Notes under the pieces: model-generated
What the model saw: the letters and a program-made list of their open reading frames with translations, nothing else
Told to the model about the DNA's origin: nothing
Databases searched by the model: none
Position numbers and translations under genes: made by a program
Assembly: GCF_031846265.1 (NCBI RefSeq)
Contig: NZ_JAVRIA010000004.1
Coordinates: 62,001 to 126,000 of the forward strand
Direction: 5' to 3'
Length of the DNA stretch: 64,000 bases
Origin: Microcosmobacter mediterraneus
Lineage (GTDB): Bacteria > Bacteroidota > Bacteroidia > Flavobacteriales > Flavobacteriaceae
Part shown: piece by piece, positions 7,471-15,538 of the stretch
Layout of the letters: each line of letters opens with the position of its first letter
How positions within the stretch are numbered: position 1 is the stretch's first letter

Positions 7471-8917
7471 ATTTGTTTATGACTTCTTCGGCTTCATAAC
7501 CAAACAAGCTTTTTTCTTTAATGAGTTTAGAGACTCCTTCTGGCAACATGGCTTCCCAACCATCTTCACCATTTGCAATCATTCCAAGAACTGTTCTAGA
7601 GAATATACTTAGTATTGAATCATCAAAATCTGTGATGTCAACAACTTTCCCATTGTATTTAAAGAATTTATAGAGTTCTTTCATTCGTGGATGAACCTTT
7701 AGGTTTTCACTTGTGGTTAAGGTACCATCATCGTTTTGCATAGGATATAAGTAAACTCTTAGATCTTTGAAGAATAATTTCCCAAAAGCTTCAAGAATTC
7801 CGCCACTTAAATGGCGATAATATTTTTCATCAAAAATATCAACGAGATTGTTAACTCCCATAGAGAGACCCATTCTGCTTTTAGAATATTGTGAGAAGTA
7901 TTCTACTAGCTTATAGTATTCTTGGAAATTTGAAATAAGAACAGTCTGGCCAAGTGAGCATAATAGTTTAGCTCTATCCATGAAATCTTGTTCGTCAATT
8001 TCACCTTCTGCTCTGAGGTTAGAGAGCGTAATCTCAAAAATCACTTGAGTTTTTTCAGTATCAACCCTATTTTCTTTAATGAACATATCGTAAGATTTCT
8101 GATACATGTCCATATTAACTTTGGTAACAGGTCTAAAACTTCCTCTTAATGCTAAAATATTCTTTTTGTAAAGTACTCTTGCTGGTAATACATTATTACC
8201 ATCTGGAGCAAACATTACAGCATCTGTCATTCCGTTTCTAACGAGTTGTAGACTCATTAATCTGTTATCAACATCTTCAAAAACAGGACCTGAAAAATTA
8301 ATAGTATCTATTTCTAGTTGATCTTTATCTAAATGATCGTAAAGATATCTTAGGAGTTTTCTCGGTTCATTGTATTTATAAAAAGCGCCATAAATAAGAT
8401 TAGTTCCTAGTTTACCTAAGGTTTCTTGTTGTAACCGAGCATCGTTCTCTTTAAAACGAATATGAAGTACTATTTCGTTATAATCCTGTTTGGGATCTAC
8501 TTGATATTTAATACCAACCCAACCATGACCTTTATATTTTTTTGCAAAATCTATAGTCGCTACAGTATTTGCATACGTAAAGAACATTTTGTTTGGATGC
8601 TTATCTCTGGTAATACGTTCTTCAATAAGACGTGTTTCGTGATTAAGCATTTTTCTAAGACGCGCTTCTGTAACGTAGCGTTTATCATTTTCAATACCAT
8701 AAATAGCATCACTAAAATCTTTATCGTAAGCAGACATAGTTTTTGCAATGGTTCCTGAGGCACCACCAGCTCTAAAGAATTGACGAACAGTTTCTTGCCC
8801 TGCGCCAATTTCTGCAAAAGTACCGTAAATATGTTCGTTAAGATTTATGCGAAGCGCTTTATCTTTTATAGAGGGAATATTCTCTATTTGCTTATCGCCT
8901 TTTAGTGTGATTTCCAT
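7469..8917 (-). CDS. Conserved 482-residue protein of unknown function
   Basis: A soluble-looking protein without signal peptide or membrane segments. Landmarks are RINLNEHIYGTFAEIGAGQETVR near residue 25, RAGGASGTIAKTMSAYDKD, FDSANTVATI-like FTYANTVATIDF near 110, and LSMGVNNLVDIFDEKYYRHLSGG near 355. Close relatives are widespread in flavobacteria, where I have seen unsupported names such as TonB-dependent receptor or nicotinate-nucleotide adenylyltransferase. I see neither a beta-barrel or plug nor the nucleotidyltransferase HxGH motif, so I leave the function open. GAGQETVR resembles a glycine-rich nucleotide loop but is not diagnostic. It has its own promoter and terminator. Confidence 0.85.
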   Translation of the reverse strand: MEITLKGDKQIENIPSIKDKALRINLNEHIYGTFAEIGAGQETVRQFFRAGGASGTIAKTMSAYDKDFSDAIYGIENDKRYVTEARLRKMLNHETRLIEERITRDKHPNKMFFTYANTVATIDFAKKYKGHGWVGIKYQVDPKQDYNEIVLHIRFKENDARLQQETLGKLGTNLIYGAFYKYNEPRKLLRYLYDHLDKDQLEIDTINFSGPVFEDVDNRLMSLQLVRNGMTDAVMFAPDGNNVLPARVLYKKNILALRGSFRPVTKVNMDMYQKSYDMFIKENRVDTEKTQVIFEITLSNLRAEGEIDEQDFMDRAKLLCSLGQTVLISNFQEYYKLVEYFSQYSKSRMGLSMGVNNLVDIFDEKYYRHLSGGILEAFGKLFFKDLRVYLYPMQNDDGTLTTSENLKVHPRMKELYKFFKYNGKVVDITDFDDSILSIFSRTVLGMIANGEDGWEAMLPEGVSKLIKEKSLFGYEAEEVINK

Positions 8918-8944
8918 TGCAATTCTAAGTTATAATAGCAATTA

Positions 8945-8952
8945 CAAAGGTA
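8945..8952 (-). promoter_or_regulatory. -7 box TACCTTTG for the 482-residue gene
   Basis: Exact TAnnTTTG match on the minus strand, 27 bases before the ATG at 8917. Confidence 0.6.
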
Positions 8953-8984
8953 TTAAATTACAAAGGCAAACAAAAAAATAACCC

Positions 8985-8992
8985 TATTTTTG
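8985..8992 (+). promoter_or_regulatory. -7 box TATTTTTG for the MBL hydrolase
   Basis: Exact TAnnTTTG match 19 bases before the TTG start. Back-to-back with the opposing promoter at 8945-8952, without overlap. Confidence 0.65.
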
Positions 8993-9011
8993 TACTAAAC
9001 TTAACACACTT

Positions 9012-9773
9012 TTGAAAGTTACTTTTTTAGGTACTGGTACATCACAAGGTATTCCGATTATTGGAAGTACGCATCCTGTTTGCTTAAGTACAAATCCTAA
9101 AGATAAAAGATTACGAGTATCAGTTCTTATTGAATGGAACAATTATGCATACGTTATTGATTGTGGCCCAGATTTTAGACAGCAGATGCTTAGAGCCAAA
9201 TGTTCTAAAATAGATGGTATTGTGTTTACTCACGAACATGCAGATCATACTGCAGGTTTAGATGATATTAGACCATTTTTCTTTAGGCAAGGTGATTTCC
9301 CTATTTATGCTCACAAAAGAGTTTTAAGGGCTTTAGCAAAGCGTTTTGATTATATTTTTACAAACGAGCCAAAATATCCAGGAGTTCCTAATATTGTTGA
9401 GAATGAAATTGAAAATAAGCCTTTTACCCTAGGGAATTTAAGCATTATACCAATTGATGGACTACATCATAAATTACAGGTTTTTGGCTTTAGGTTTGGT
9501 GACTTCGCATACCTTACAGATATGAAAACGGTTCCTGATAAGGAGATAAAAAAACTTAAAGGAGTTAAAGTTTTGGTTGTAAATGCTTTGAGAGAAACAC
9601 CACATTTATCTCATTTTAATCTGGATGAGGCTATTGATTTTATTAATAAAGTAAAACCAGAAAAGACTTATTTAACCCATATAAGTCATATGTTGGGTTT
9701 TCATGATGAGGTGCAACAAAAGTTACCAGAAAACGTTTTTTTAGCTTATGATAATCTTCAAATCACATTATAG
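9012..9773 (+). CDS. MBL-fold metal-dependent hydrolase (PhnP-like)
   Basis: 253 residues of metallo-beta-lactamase fold. The N-terminus KVTFLGTGTSQGIP is characteristic of the PhnP/RNase Z-like branch, and the metal-binding motif THEHADHTAGLDD (His74, His76, Asp78, His79) is complete; THISHMLGFH near the C-terminus supplies the final histidines. Probably a phosphodiesterase, substrate unknown; no phn genes are nearby. The start is TTG at 9012, which fits the promoter spacing and begins exactly at the family's N-terminal strand. The next gene begins two bases after the stop. Confidence 0.88.
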   Translation: MKVTFLGTGTSQGIPIIGSTHPVCLSTNPKDKRLRVSVLIEWNNYAYVIDCGPDFRQQMLRAKCSKIDGIVFTHEHADHTAGLDDIRPFFFRQGDFPIYAHKRVLRALAKRFDYIFTNEPKYPGVPNIVENEIENKPFTLGNLSIIPIDGLHHKLQVFGFRFGDFAYLTDMKTVPDKEIKKLKGVKVLVVNALRETPHLSHFNLDEAIDFINKVKPEKTYLTHISHMLGFHDEVQQKLPENVFLAYDNLQITL

Positions 9774-9775
9774 AT

Positions 9776-10279
9776 ATGAAAAGTAGAATTTTTATGTACC
9801 TCTTTATTTTTTCACTATTACTGGTCGTATTTCAGTATGTGAACTCCAAAAATATTTTGGAAGACTATGAGGATAAACTTGAAAAGAAAATACAAAAACA
9901 AACTGAATTAGAACGTCAAATTCTAAATTTAGAAGATCAGATTTTTGACCTTAAAGAATTTACTATTGACGAAAATGAAGGTGCTTTAACCTATCTGGAA
10001 GATGCTGGTTATGACACCTCTAAACTTATTCCTGCCATTAAAGAAGGTTTGTATAACATGAATAATTATAATGGCGATGATCATCCAATAGTTCCTTATG
10101 TTTCTATGACTGAAGGTAAAATACTCATAGATAAAATTAGACTATTAAATCATCGATGGATTATTGCTAACTTTAGTGATGGTAAACATTGGGGAGAAAT
10201 TTTTGTAACCTATGAAGTTGATAATGAAGGTAATTTAAAATACAAATTGGTTGAGTATTTTATGTATCCTACATCTTAG
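9776..10279 (+). CDS. Membrane-anchored coiled-coil hypothetical protein
   Basis: 167 residues. An N-terminal hydrophobic segment (about residues 4-22) acts as signal anchor, then a highly charged coiled-coil heptad region runs from about 28 to 62 (EDYEDKLEKKIQKQ, LERQILNLEDQI). The remainder is a compact domain (HRWIIANFSDGKHWGEIFVTYEVD). I do not recognise a characterised family, though similar proteins follow the MBL gene in relatives as far as I recall. It is two bases downstream of the MBL gene, likely the same operon, and its stop overlaps the convergent esterase stop by four bases. Confidence 0.7.
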   Translation: MKSRIFMYLFIFSLLLVVFQYVNSKNILEDYEDKLEKKIQKQTELERQILNLEDQIFDLKEFTIDENEGALTYLEDAGYDTSKLIPAIKEGLYNMNNYNGDDHPIVPYVSMTEGKILIDKIRLLNHRWIIANFSDGKHWGEIFVTYEVDNEGNLKYKLVEYFMYPTS

Positions 10280-10923
10280 ATTCTTTTCATTAACCAATCT
10301 TTAAATTCATAAAAATTCTGAGGTGCTACACCATGACCAACTGGGAATTCAGAATACGTGTGCTCTATGTTTAAGTGATCTAAAAATTTGGGTGTTTGTC
10401 TTGCCCAATCTACAGGTATTACTTGGTCTGCGCTACCATGAGAGCTATAAATACTAAGATTTGAATAATCTTTTTTTGTAAAATCAGAATCCATGATATC
10501 TGTATTTATATAACCACTTAACGCTACAACATTTTTTATTTTTTTAGGAAATGTAAGTGCTACTGCCAAGCTTAATATAGTACCTTGACTGAAACCAAGT
10601 AATGTTACATTGTTTTTATCTACTGGAAATATTTCACAAGCTTCATCAATAACTTTAGCGATACGATCTCTTGATGCTTTTGCTTGTTCGTTATCACTCC
10701 ATTTTCCTTGCTCTGCATCAAAATTAATAGCATACCAAGCATTACCATAGGGTTGCATGGCAATAGGTGCTTTTAATGAGATGATATAAAGTTCTTCTGG
10801 TAATTCTGAAGCAAATGAAAATAAATCGTTTTCATCACTGCCATAACCATGGCACATTATAAGTAGTGGTGCGTTTTCTTTTAAAGTCGATGGTCTAGAG
10901 ACATATTCTAAAGATAAAGACAT
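10276..10923 (-). CDS. Alpha/beta-hydrolase carboxylesterase (YpfH/phospholipase-carboxylesterase family)
   Basis: 215 residues, the normal size for cytosolic carboxylesterases of this family. The oxyanion region is LIMCHGYGSDENDLF, the nucleophile elbow is LLGFSQGT (Ser112), the acid is in SHGSADQVIPV, and the catalytic His is in VGHGVAPQNF. Expected reaction is hydrolysis of short carboxylic esters. It is the last gene of a four-gene minus-strand operon with a one-base junction to the preceding gene. Confidence 0.88.
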   Translation of the reverse strand: MSLSLEYVSRPSTLKENAPLLIMCHGYGSDENDLFSFASELPEELYIISLKAPIAMQPYGNAWYAINFDAEQGKWSDNEQAKASRDRIAKVIDEACEIFPVDKNNVTLLGFSQGTILSLAVALTFPKKIKNVVALSGYINTDIMDSDFTKKDYSNLSIYSSHGSADQVIPVDWARQTPKFLDHLNIEHTYSEFPVGHGVAPQNFYEFKDWLMKRI

Positions 10924-11255
10924 TAGCTTCCTAAATTTTTAAATGTTTTTTGAATATAGTTCCCAATAATAGGGATAACGTAAGTTTTACCAAGTAAAGC
11001 ACTCCCAAAACCAATAATAAATAACCCTATAAAAGAATACCACAACCATAGCCTTAGTGTTGGTGAGTCTAAGTTAGAAACACTTACAGCACAAATTAGA
11101 TAGAACAAAAACAATCCTAACCCTTGCCTAACATGAAAACTTGTAAACGGATTTTTTTTGTTGTTATTTAGAATATAAGCAATGAGAACTCCAAAAAGAG
11201 GAATATAGGCTACACAAGCTAAAAGCTTTCCTTCTTTGATGGTCGCTTCTGTCAT
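10923..11255 (-). CDS. Small integral membrane protein (DUF4870-like)
   Basis: 110 residues with three to four hydrophobic helices: one near residues 10-29, one near 46-62 after SFHVRQGLGLFLFY, one near 70-88, and a shorter last one. The FHVRQGLGL stretch matches small DUF4870/Tic20-like membrane proteins, where a phrase like this precedes the second helix. No catalytic residue is evident. Its stop and start share single bases with its neighbours, indicating translational coupling. Confidence 0.7.
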   Translation of the reverse strand: MTEATIKEGKLLACVAYIPLFGVLIAYILNNNKKNPFTSFHVRQGLGLFLFYLICAVSVSNLDSPTLRLWLWYSFIGLFIIGFGSALLGKTYVIPIIGNYIQKTFKNLGS

Positions 11256-12511
11256 TATTGATTTAGAACCAGTTGGTTATTTGCTACAATACCATAAACT
11301 TCTCCTTTTATTTCATGTCCAAGAAAAATAGCATTTTTTGATGTTGAGTGAATATTATCTTTAGTAAATATAGTTGTAGAATTTGGGTTAAAAAGTGATA
11401 AATCAGCTCTTGTACCTTCAGCAATAACAGCATCTTCAATGCCAAATCTAGATTTTCCTTTAGTAAGAACTTCAATAGTTTTCTTTAACGTAAGTACAGT
11501 ATTTAATGCGACAAAAGCAGATTCTAAGCCTATTGTTCCATACTTGGCATGATCAAATTCTACTTTTTTATGCTCAATATCTATAGGATTATGATCACTT
11601 GTTACCATATCTATAGTACCATCTTTTAAACCATCAATTAGTGCCTCACAATCTTCTTGCGTTCTAAGCGGAGGTAATACCTTTAAATTGGTGTTAAAAG
11701 TACTTAGTAAGCTATCATTAAGAACAAGATTATGAACAGCTACGCTACAACTAACATTTAACTTTCTCTTTTTAGCATCTTTAATTAATTCTACAGATTT
11801 AGCTGTAGATATTGTAGGTATATGTAATTTACCTTCGGTGTATTCTAGAAGACATAAATCTCTAGCAACCTGAAGTTCTTCTGCTAAATTGGGATTTCCT
11901 TTGAGTCCGAGTGATGTACTTGTAACCTGCTCATTAATAACACCATTACCAGAAATTTTTGATTCTTGAGGAAAAGAACAAACTAAACCATTAAAGCCAC
12001 TTGCATATTGTAATGCAATTTTTAATAAGTTTGGGTTTTGAATTGGTTTTTGGTAATCCTGAAATGCTACTGCTCCAGCCGATTGCATATCATATAACTC
12101 TGCTAATTCTGAACCTTCGGCATTTTTTGTCAATGCTCCAACAGGATGTAAAGAGACTGGAGTTTTACTACTCTTTGATTTTAAAAATGTAACATCAGCA
12201 TTAGAATCTATAACAGGATTTGTGTTAGGATTAAGTGCCACATGAGTAAATCCTGAAAGAGCAGCTGTGCGTAATCCGTTTGCAATAGTTTCTCGCTCTT
12301 CATAACCAGGTTCTCCAAAACTTACACTACTATCAAACCAACCTTGTGAAACATGTAAATTTTTTAAAGAAAGGGTTTTGTAATTCTTTGGATTGGTAAT
12401 GCGCTTACTTATTTTGGTAATTACGCCCTTTTCAATTAAAATATCAACTGTCTGATTGTGAAAATTACTTTTAGAATCAATGACTGTTGTAGATTTTATG
12501 AGTAGATTCAT
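11255..12511 (-). CDS. Dihydroorotase-like protein with degenerate active site
   Basis: 418 residues colinear with type I dihydroorotase, which would interconvert carbamoyl-aspartate and dihydroorotate. The scaffold is retained (FGEPGYEERETIANGLRTAALSGFTHVALNPNTNPV; SLGLKGNPNLAEELQVARDL; TSDHNPID). The metal ligands are not: the HxH of DxHxHxREPG is replaced by Ser62-Val-Ser64, the expected H-x-E-D segment reads CSFPQE, and the HVxHVST histidine is replaced in HIPTIST. It therefore looks like a non-catalytic pseudo-dihydroorotase. It overlaps the BatA-like gene by four bases. I assign no pyrC symbol. Confidence 0.85.
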   Translation of the reverse strand: MNLLIKSTTVIDSKSNFHNQTVDILIEKGVITKISKRITNPKNYKTLSLKNLHVSQGWFDSSVSFGEPGYEERETIANGLRTAALSGFTHVALNPNTNPVIDSNADVTFLKSKSSKTPVSLHPVGALTKNAEGSELAELYDMQSAGAVAFQDYQKPIQNPNLLKIALQYASGFNGLVCSFPQESKISGNGVINEQVTSTSLGLKGNPNLAEELQVARDLCLLEYTEGKLHIPTISTAKSVELIKDAKKRKLNVSCSVAVHNLVLNDSLLSTFNTNLKVLPPLRTQEDCEALIDGLKDGTIDMVTSDHNPIDIEHKKVEFDHAKYGTIGLESAFVALNTVLTLKKTIEVLTKGKSRFGIEDAVIAEGTRADLSLFNPNSTTIFTKDNIHSTSKNAIFLGHEIKGEVYGIVANNQLVLNQ

Positions 12512-14448
12512 TTAAGATATTTTAAAAGAAGCAGTTCTATTAAAAGAAAAGCTAGTGCAAAAATAACAAACCATTTCCATAGCTCATTAACATTTGTTGC
12601 ACTTTTTATATCATTAATCGCTGTAGCAATAGAAGATTTCACCTCTACATTGCTAATTAAACTGAGATTATAATAGTTAAGTTTACTTTCAGACCTATTG
12701 TAATTATAGCTTAATTGCTTTACTTCACTAGCATTGTTTAATACAGAATACCATCCTGAGGTATCAGGAAAATTATTAGTGGTTAATTCAACTTTACTAG
12801 GATAGGTGCGTTGTAAAGGAATAATAGATCCTGAATTGGTATCTGATTTTTGTGCTAATTTTAAGATATCATCTTGCTGTAGTTCAATTTTAATATCAAT
12901 AGTATTTTCCTTTCCGATGGAATAATACAATTCTGGTAATTGCAAGCTTTGTTTCGCAATATTATAAAGTACTGGAACTATTAAAGGTGAGCTTTTAAAA
13001 TTTGAGTTTTCAGAATTTAAAGCACTTGTAAACACAAAGGCGTTTTTGTTAGTAGTTAAAAAAGAAGAACCATCTTCATATTGCAAAACAGATGCACTAG
13101 AAACTGACTTAACTGTTGGATAAAATGAGGATACTTTTGGGTATTGAAAATTATCTACAGTTTTATCAAAAACATTCTCTAATAATGGATGTGAAAAATT
13201 AATAGTTGTAATACGTTTATCGTTGGGTAAACTACTGCTATATCTTGGTAAATTTAAACTACTAAATAATTGATTATAAGAGTTTAAATCAGAGTCTTCT
13301 GAAGGGATAATTAAAAACGATCCACCTTTGCTTTTAAAAACGTTTAGTGTTGTGATTAGAGCGTTTGGTATGGTGTTTAGTTCATTAAGAATAATTAAAT
13401 CCTGATCAGATAATGTATTATAATTTAAGTCTTTTAAATCATAAGATGAATAGATAAATTCATCATTGGTATATATGCGTTTCAAGTAAGAATCATCGGC
13501 TTCGTTAATGCTAATAACTTTTATTAAATCTGTCTCACCAATGCTAAAATAAAAAGTATTATCATAACTTAAATTACTCTCTTCAATTGTCACTTTTCCT
13601 TCAAATGTTGTATTAGCAGGAATTGTAAATACTGAAGATGTTTTGTCCTCAATAGATAAGGAGCTTTTTGCAACTAGTTGATCGGAATTATATAGTGCTA
13701 CAGATAGATTATCTATTAAAGCACCTTGTGCACTTAAATCTACCGTTAGCTCTATATTTTCTATAGTCGTCTTAGATATAAATACACTGTCTATTGATAC
13801 ATTTTGTTCAACATTTGGCTCTAAAGGAATAAGCGTTGTTTTTATAATGCTATCTGCTGTAAATTGAAGTGGTTCATTTTGCTGTTGAAAATCTGAAATG
13901 AGTACAAGATTTTTGAATGTGCTTTCATCTTCAGAGAACAACTGTCTACCTTTGAGTTCAGTGGCTTGGTAATTTAATTGAGTAGGTGAATATTTTAGAG
14001 TAATTAAATCGTTTCTTATAGATTTTAAGGTTGTGTTTTTAAACGTTTCATTGTTAGTGAAAAGTGTAAGATCTTCAGTATCAGGAATACTTTCAAAAAT
14101 ACCTTGAATAGCTTCATTTAGGAGGGTTCCGTTTTTGCCTTTAGCTTGCATGCTAAAGGAGTTGTCTAAATAAATAACAGTTTCACTTTTGGTGTTAAAA
14201 CTATCTGAATTTGAAAAGAAAGGCTGAGCAAATGCAATAATAGCACAAGCCAATAAGCCTAAACGTGCTAATAAGGTTAACCATTTTTTTAATTGCGAAC
14301 TCTTTCGAGTATGCATTACTACCGTTTTTAAGAACTTAACATTGGTAAACTCTTCTTTCTGAAAACGTCGTAATTGAAATAAGTGTACAATGATAGGAAT
14401 GATAAGTAGGAGAAGAGCGTAAAGAATTTCTGGGTGTTTAAATTGCAT
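12508..14448 (-). CDS. BatA-domain, vWA-like membrane protein
   Basis: 646 residues. The N-terminus MQFKHPEILYALLLLIIPIIVHLFQLRR is the BatA/TIGR02226 opening: two membrane helices (about 8-25 and 58-76) flank a cytoplasmic loop containing KKWLTLLARL. A von Willebrand A-like segment follows with VIYLDNSFSMQAK, which keeps the MIDAS D-x-S-x-S pattern. A long periplasmic Ser/Thr-rich region ends in a C-terminal helix at about 625-643. Such proteins occur with aerotolerance (Bat) genes and in many Bacteroidota; molecular role unclear. It heads the operon with a good promoter. Confidence 0.85.
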   Translation of the reverse strand: MQFKHPEILYALLLLIIPIIVHLFQLRRFQKEEFTNVKFLKTVVMHTRKSSQLKKWLTLLARLGLLACAIIAFAQPFFSNSDSFNTKSETVIYLDNSFSMQAKGKNGTLLNEAIQGIFESIPDTEDLTLFTNNETFKNTTLKSIRNDLITLKYSPTQLNYQATELKGRQLFSEDESTFKNLVLISDFQQQNEPLQFTADSIIKTTLIPLEPNVEQNVSIDSVFISKTTIENIELTVDLSAQGALIDNLSVALYNSDQLVAKSSLSIEDKTSSVFTIPANTTFEGKVTIEESNLSYDNTFYFSIGETDLIKVISINEADDSYLKRIYTNDEFIYSSYDLKDLNYNTLSDQDLIILNELNTIPNALITTLNVFKSKGGSFLIIPSEDSDLNSYNQLFSSLNLPRYSSSLPNDKRITTINFSHPLLENVFDKTVDNFQYPKVSSFYPTVKSVSSASVLQYEDGSSFLTTNKNAFVFTSALNSENSNFKSSPLIVPVLYNIAKQSLQLPELYYSIGKENTIDIKIELQQDDILKLAQKSDTNSGSIIPLQRTYPSKVELTTNNFPDTSGWYSVLNNASEVKQLSYNYNRSESKLNYYNLSLISNVEVKSSIATAINDIKSATNVNELWKWFVIFALAFLLIELLLLKYLK

Positions 14449-14466
14449 TCCAATTTTTTAATTTAT

Positions 14467-14474
14467 CAAATATA
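14467..14474 (-). promoter_or_regulatory. -7 box TATATTTG for the BatA-like operon
   Basis: Exact TAnnTTTG match on the minus strand, 18 bases before the BatA-like ATG, and the only one found for the four overlapping genes downstream. Confidence 0.6.
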
Positions 14475-14528
14475 GAAAAAGACCTTACATTTTGACTTTG
14501 CGATTTTGAGAAATTTAACGTTTGTTAC

Positions 14529-15536
14529 CTAGCAGAAGAAAAAATAATCTTGCATAGAGACCATGTTATATGAATGAAAATACTGTGTAATCTCAGACTG
14601 TGCATCTTCATTGGCAACAGTAATGATACTTTGAGGATCCTCTAATTGTTCTAAATAATTAAATGGCAACAACCTTTTTTCATAGATGTCTTTACCAATT
14701 TTTTTAGGATTATCGCATATCCAGTAAAACTGAATTTTTTTCTCAATGAGTAGTTTTGCGATGTGTTTTCCTTTTGTACCTGCGCCCCAAATTGCAAGAG
14801 GTCTACTGTTATTAAAATCTGATTCTAAAAAGTAATGTAGCTTAATATCTAAGAAATGATTCTGCGCATAGTGTTCATGTGTTCTAGAAGTTCTTGTGGT
14901 GTAATCTCTCCAATAAAGTAATATTTTTTGGCTTGGAATACACTTTAAACCATGCTTTTTAAACCTAAAAGCCAAGTCGTAATCCTCTGGATATCTATTT
15001 GGTACAAATGCTTCAGATTTAATTAAATCTTCTCTATGAACCATCCAGCAAGGCGATGGAATAACACATTCTTTATAGATTTCAGAAAAATTAGAGCCTT
15101 GGGTTGTTAGTGAGTTTAACCAAGTCTCGTAGCGTGCAAATCCTTCGCCAACTCCATTAGCACAAAAGTATTTAACTAAACCCAAAGCGATATGACCAAG
15201 TCCATGTTCTTGTAAATCTTTAGCCATGAATTTAAGTTTATCTAAATGCATAATGTCATCACTATCCATTCGAGTTATATAATCTCCCTTACTATGGCTA
15301 AAAGCAGTAGCAAGAGCATCAATAATACCAAAACCAGAATTTTTTAGAAGTATAATTCTATCGTCTTCAGCAGCACATGATGCAGCGATGGAATAACTTT
15401 TATCACTAGAATTGTCATCTACAATAAGAAGTTCCCAATTGGTATAGCTCTGATTAATAATGGAATTTAGGCACTCTAAAAGAAATAATTCAGTGTTTTT
15501 AAATGGAATTAGAATACTAACTAAAGGTGATTTCAT
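14529..15536 (-). CDS. Family 2 glycosyltransferase with C-terminal Rossmann-like domain
   Basis: 335 residues. The first 220 or so form a GT-A fold: VSILIPFKNTELFLLECLNSI, then LLIVDDNSSDKS, then the metal-binding DxD-type motif ITRMDSDDIMH and a conserved WMVHRED acceptor loop. From about 240 the protein continues with LAIWGAGTKGKHIAKLLIEK, a G-x-G-x-x-G dinucleotide-like fold followed by IQFYWICDNPKKIG, a domain not part of ordinary GT2 enzymes. Start is two bases after the S10 peptidase stop, so co-transcription is likely. Donor and acceptor sugars are unknown. Confidence 0.85.
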   Translation of the reverse strand: MKSPLVSILIPFKNTELFLLECLNSIINQSYTNWELLIVDDNSSDKSYSIAASCAAEDDRIILLKNSGFGIIDALATAFSHSKGDYITRMDSDDIMHLDKLKFMAKDLQEHGLGHIALGLVKYFCANGVGEGFARYETWLNSLTTQGSNFSEIYKECVIPSPCWMVHREDLIKSEAFVPNRYPEDYDLAFRFKKHGLKCIPSQKILLYWRDYTTRTSRTHEHYAQNHFLDIKLHYFLESDFNNSRPLAIWGAGTKGKHIAKLLIEKKIQFYWICDNPKKIGKDIYEKRLLPFNYLEQLEDPQSIITVANEDAQSEITQYFHSYNMVSMQDYFFFC

Positions 15537-15538
15537 TG

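Noticed and set aside
11255..12511. Naming this gene pyrC
   Set aside because: Metal-binding histidines are absent, so catalytic dihydroorotase cannot be claimed.
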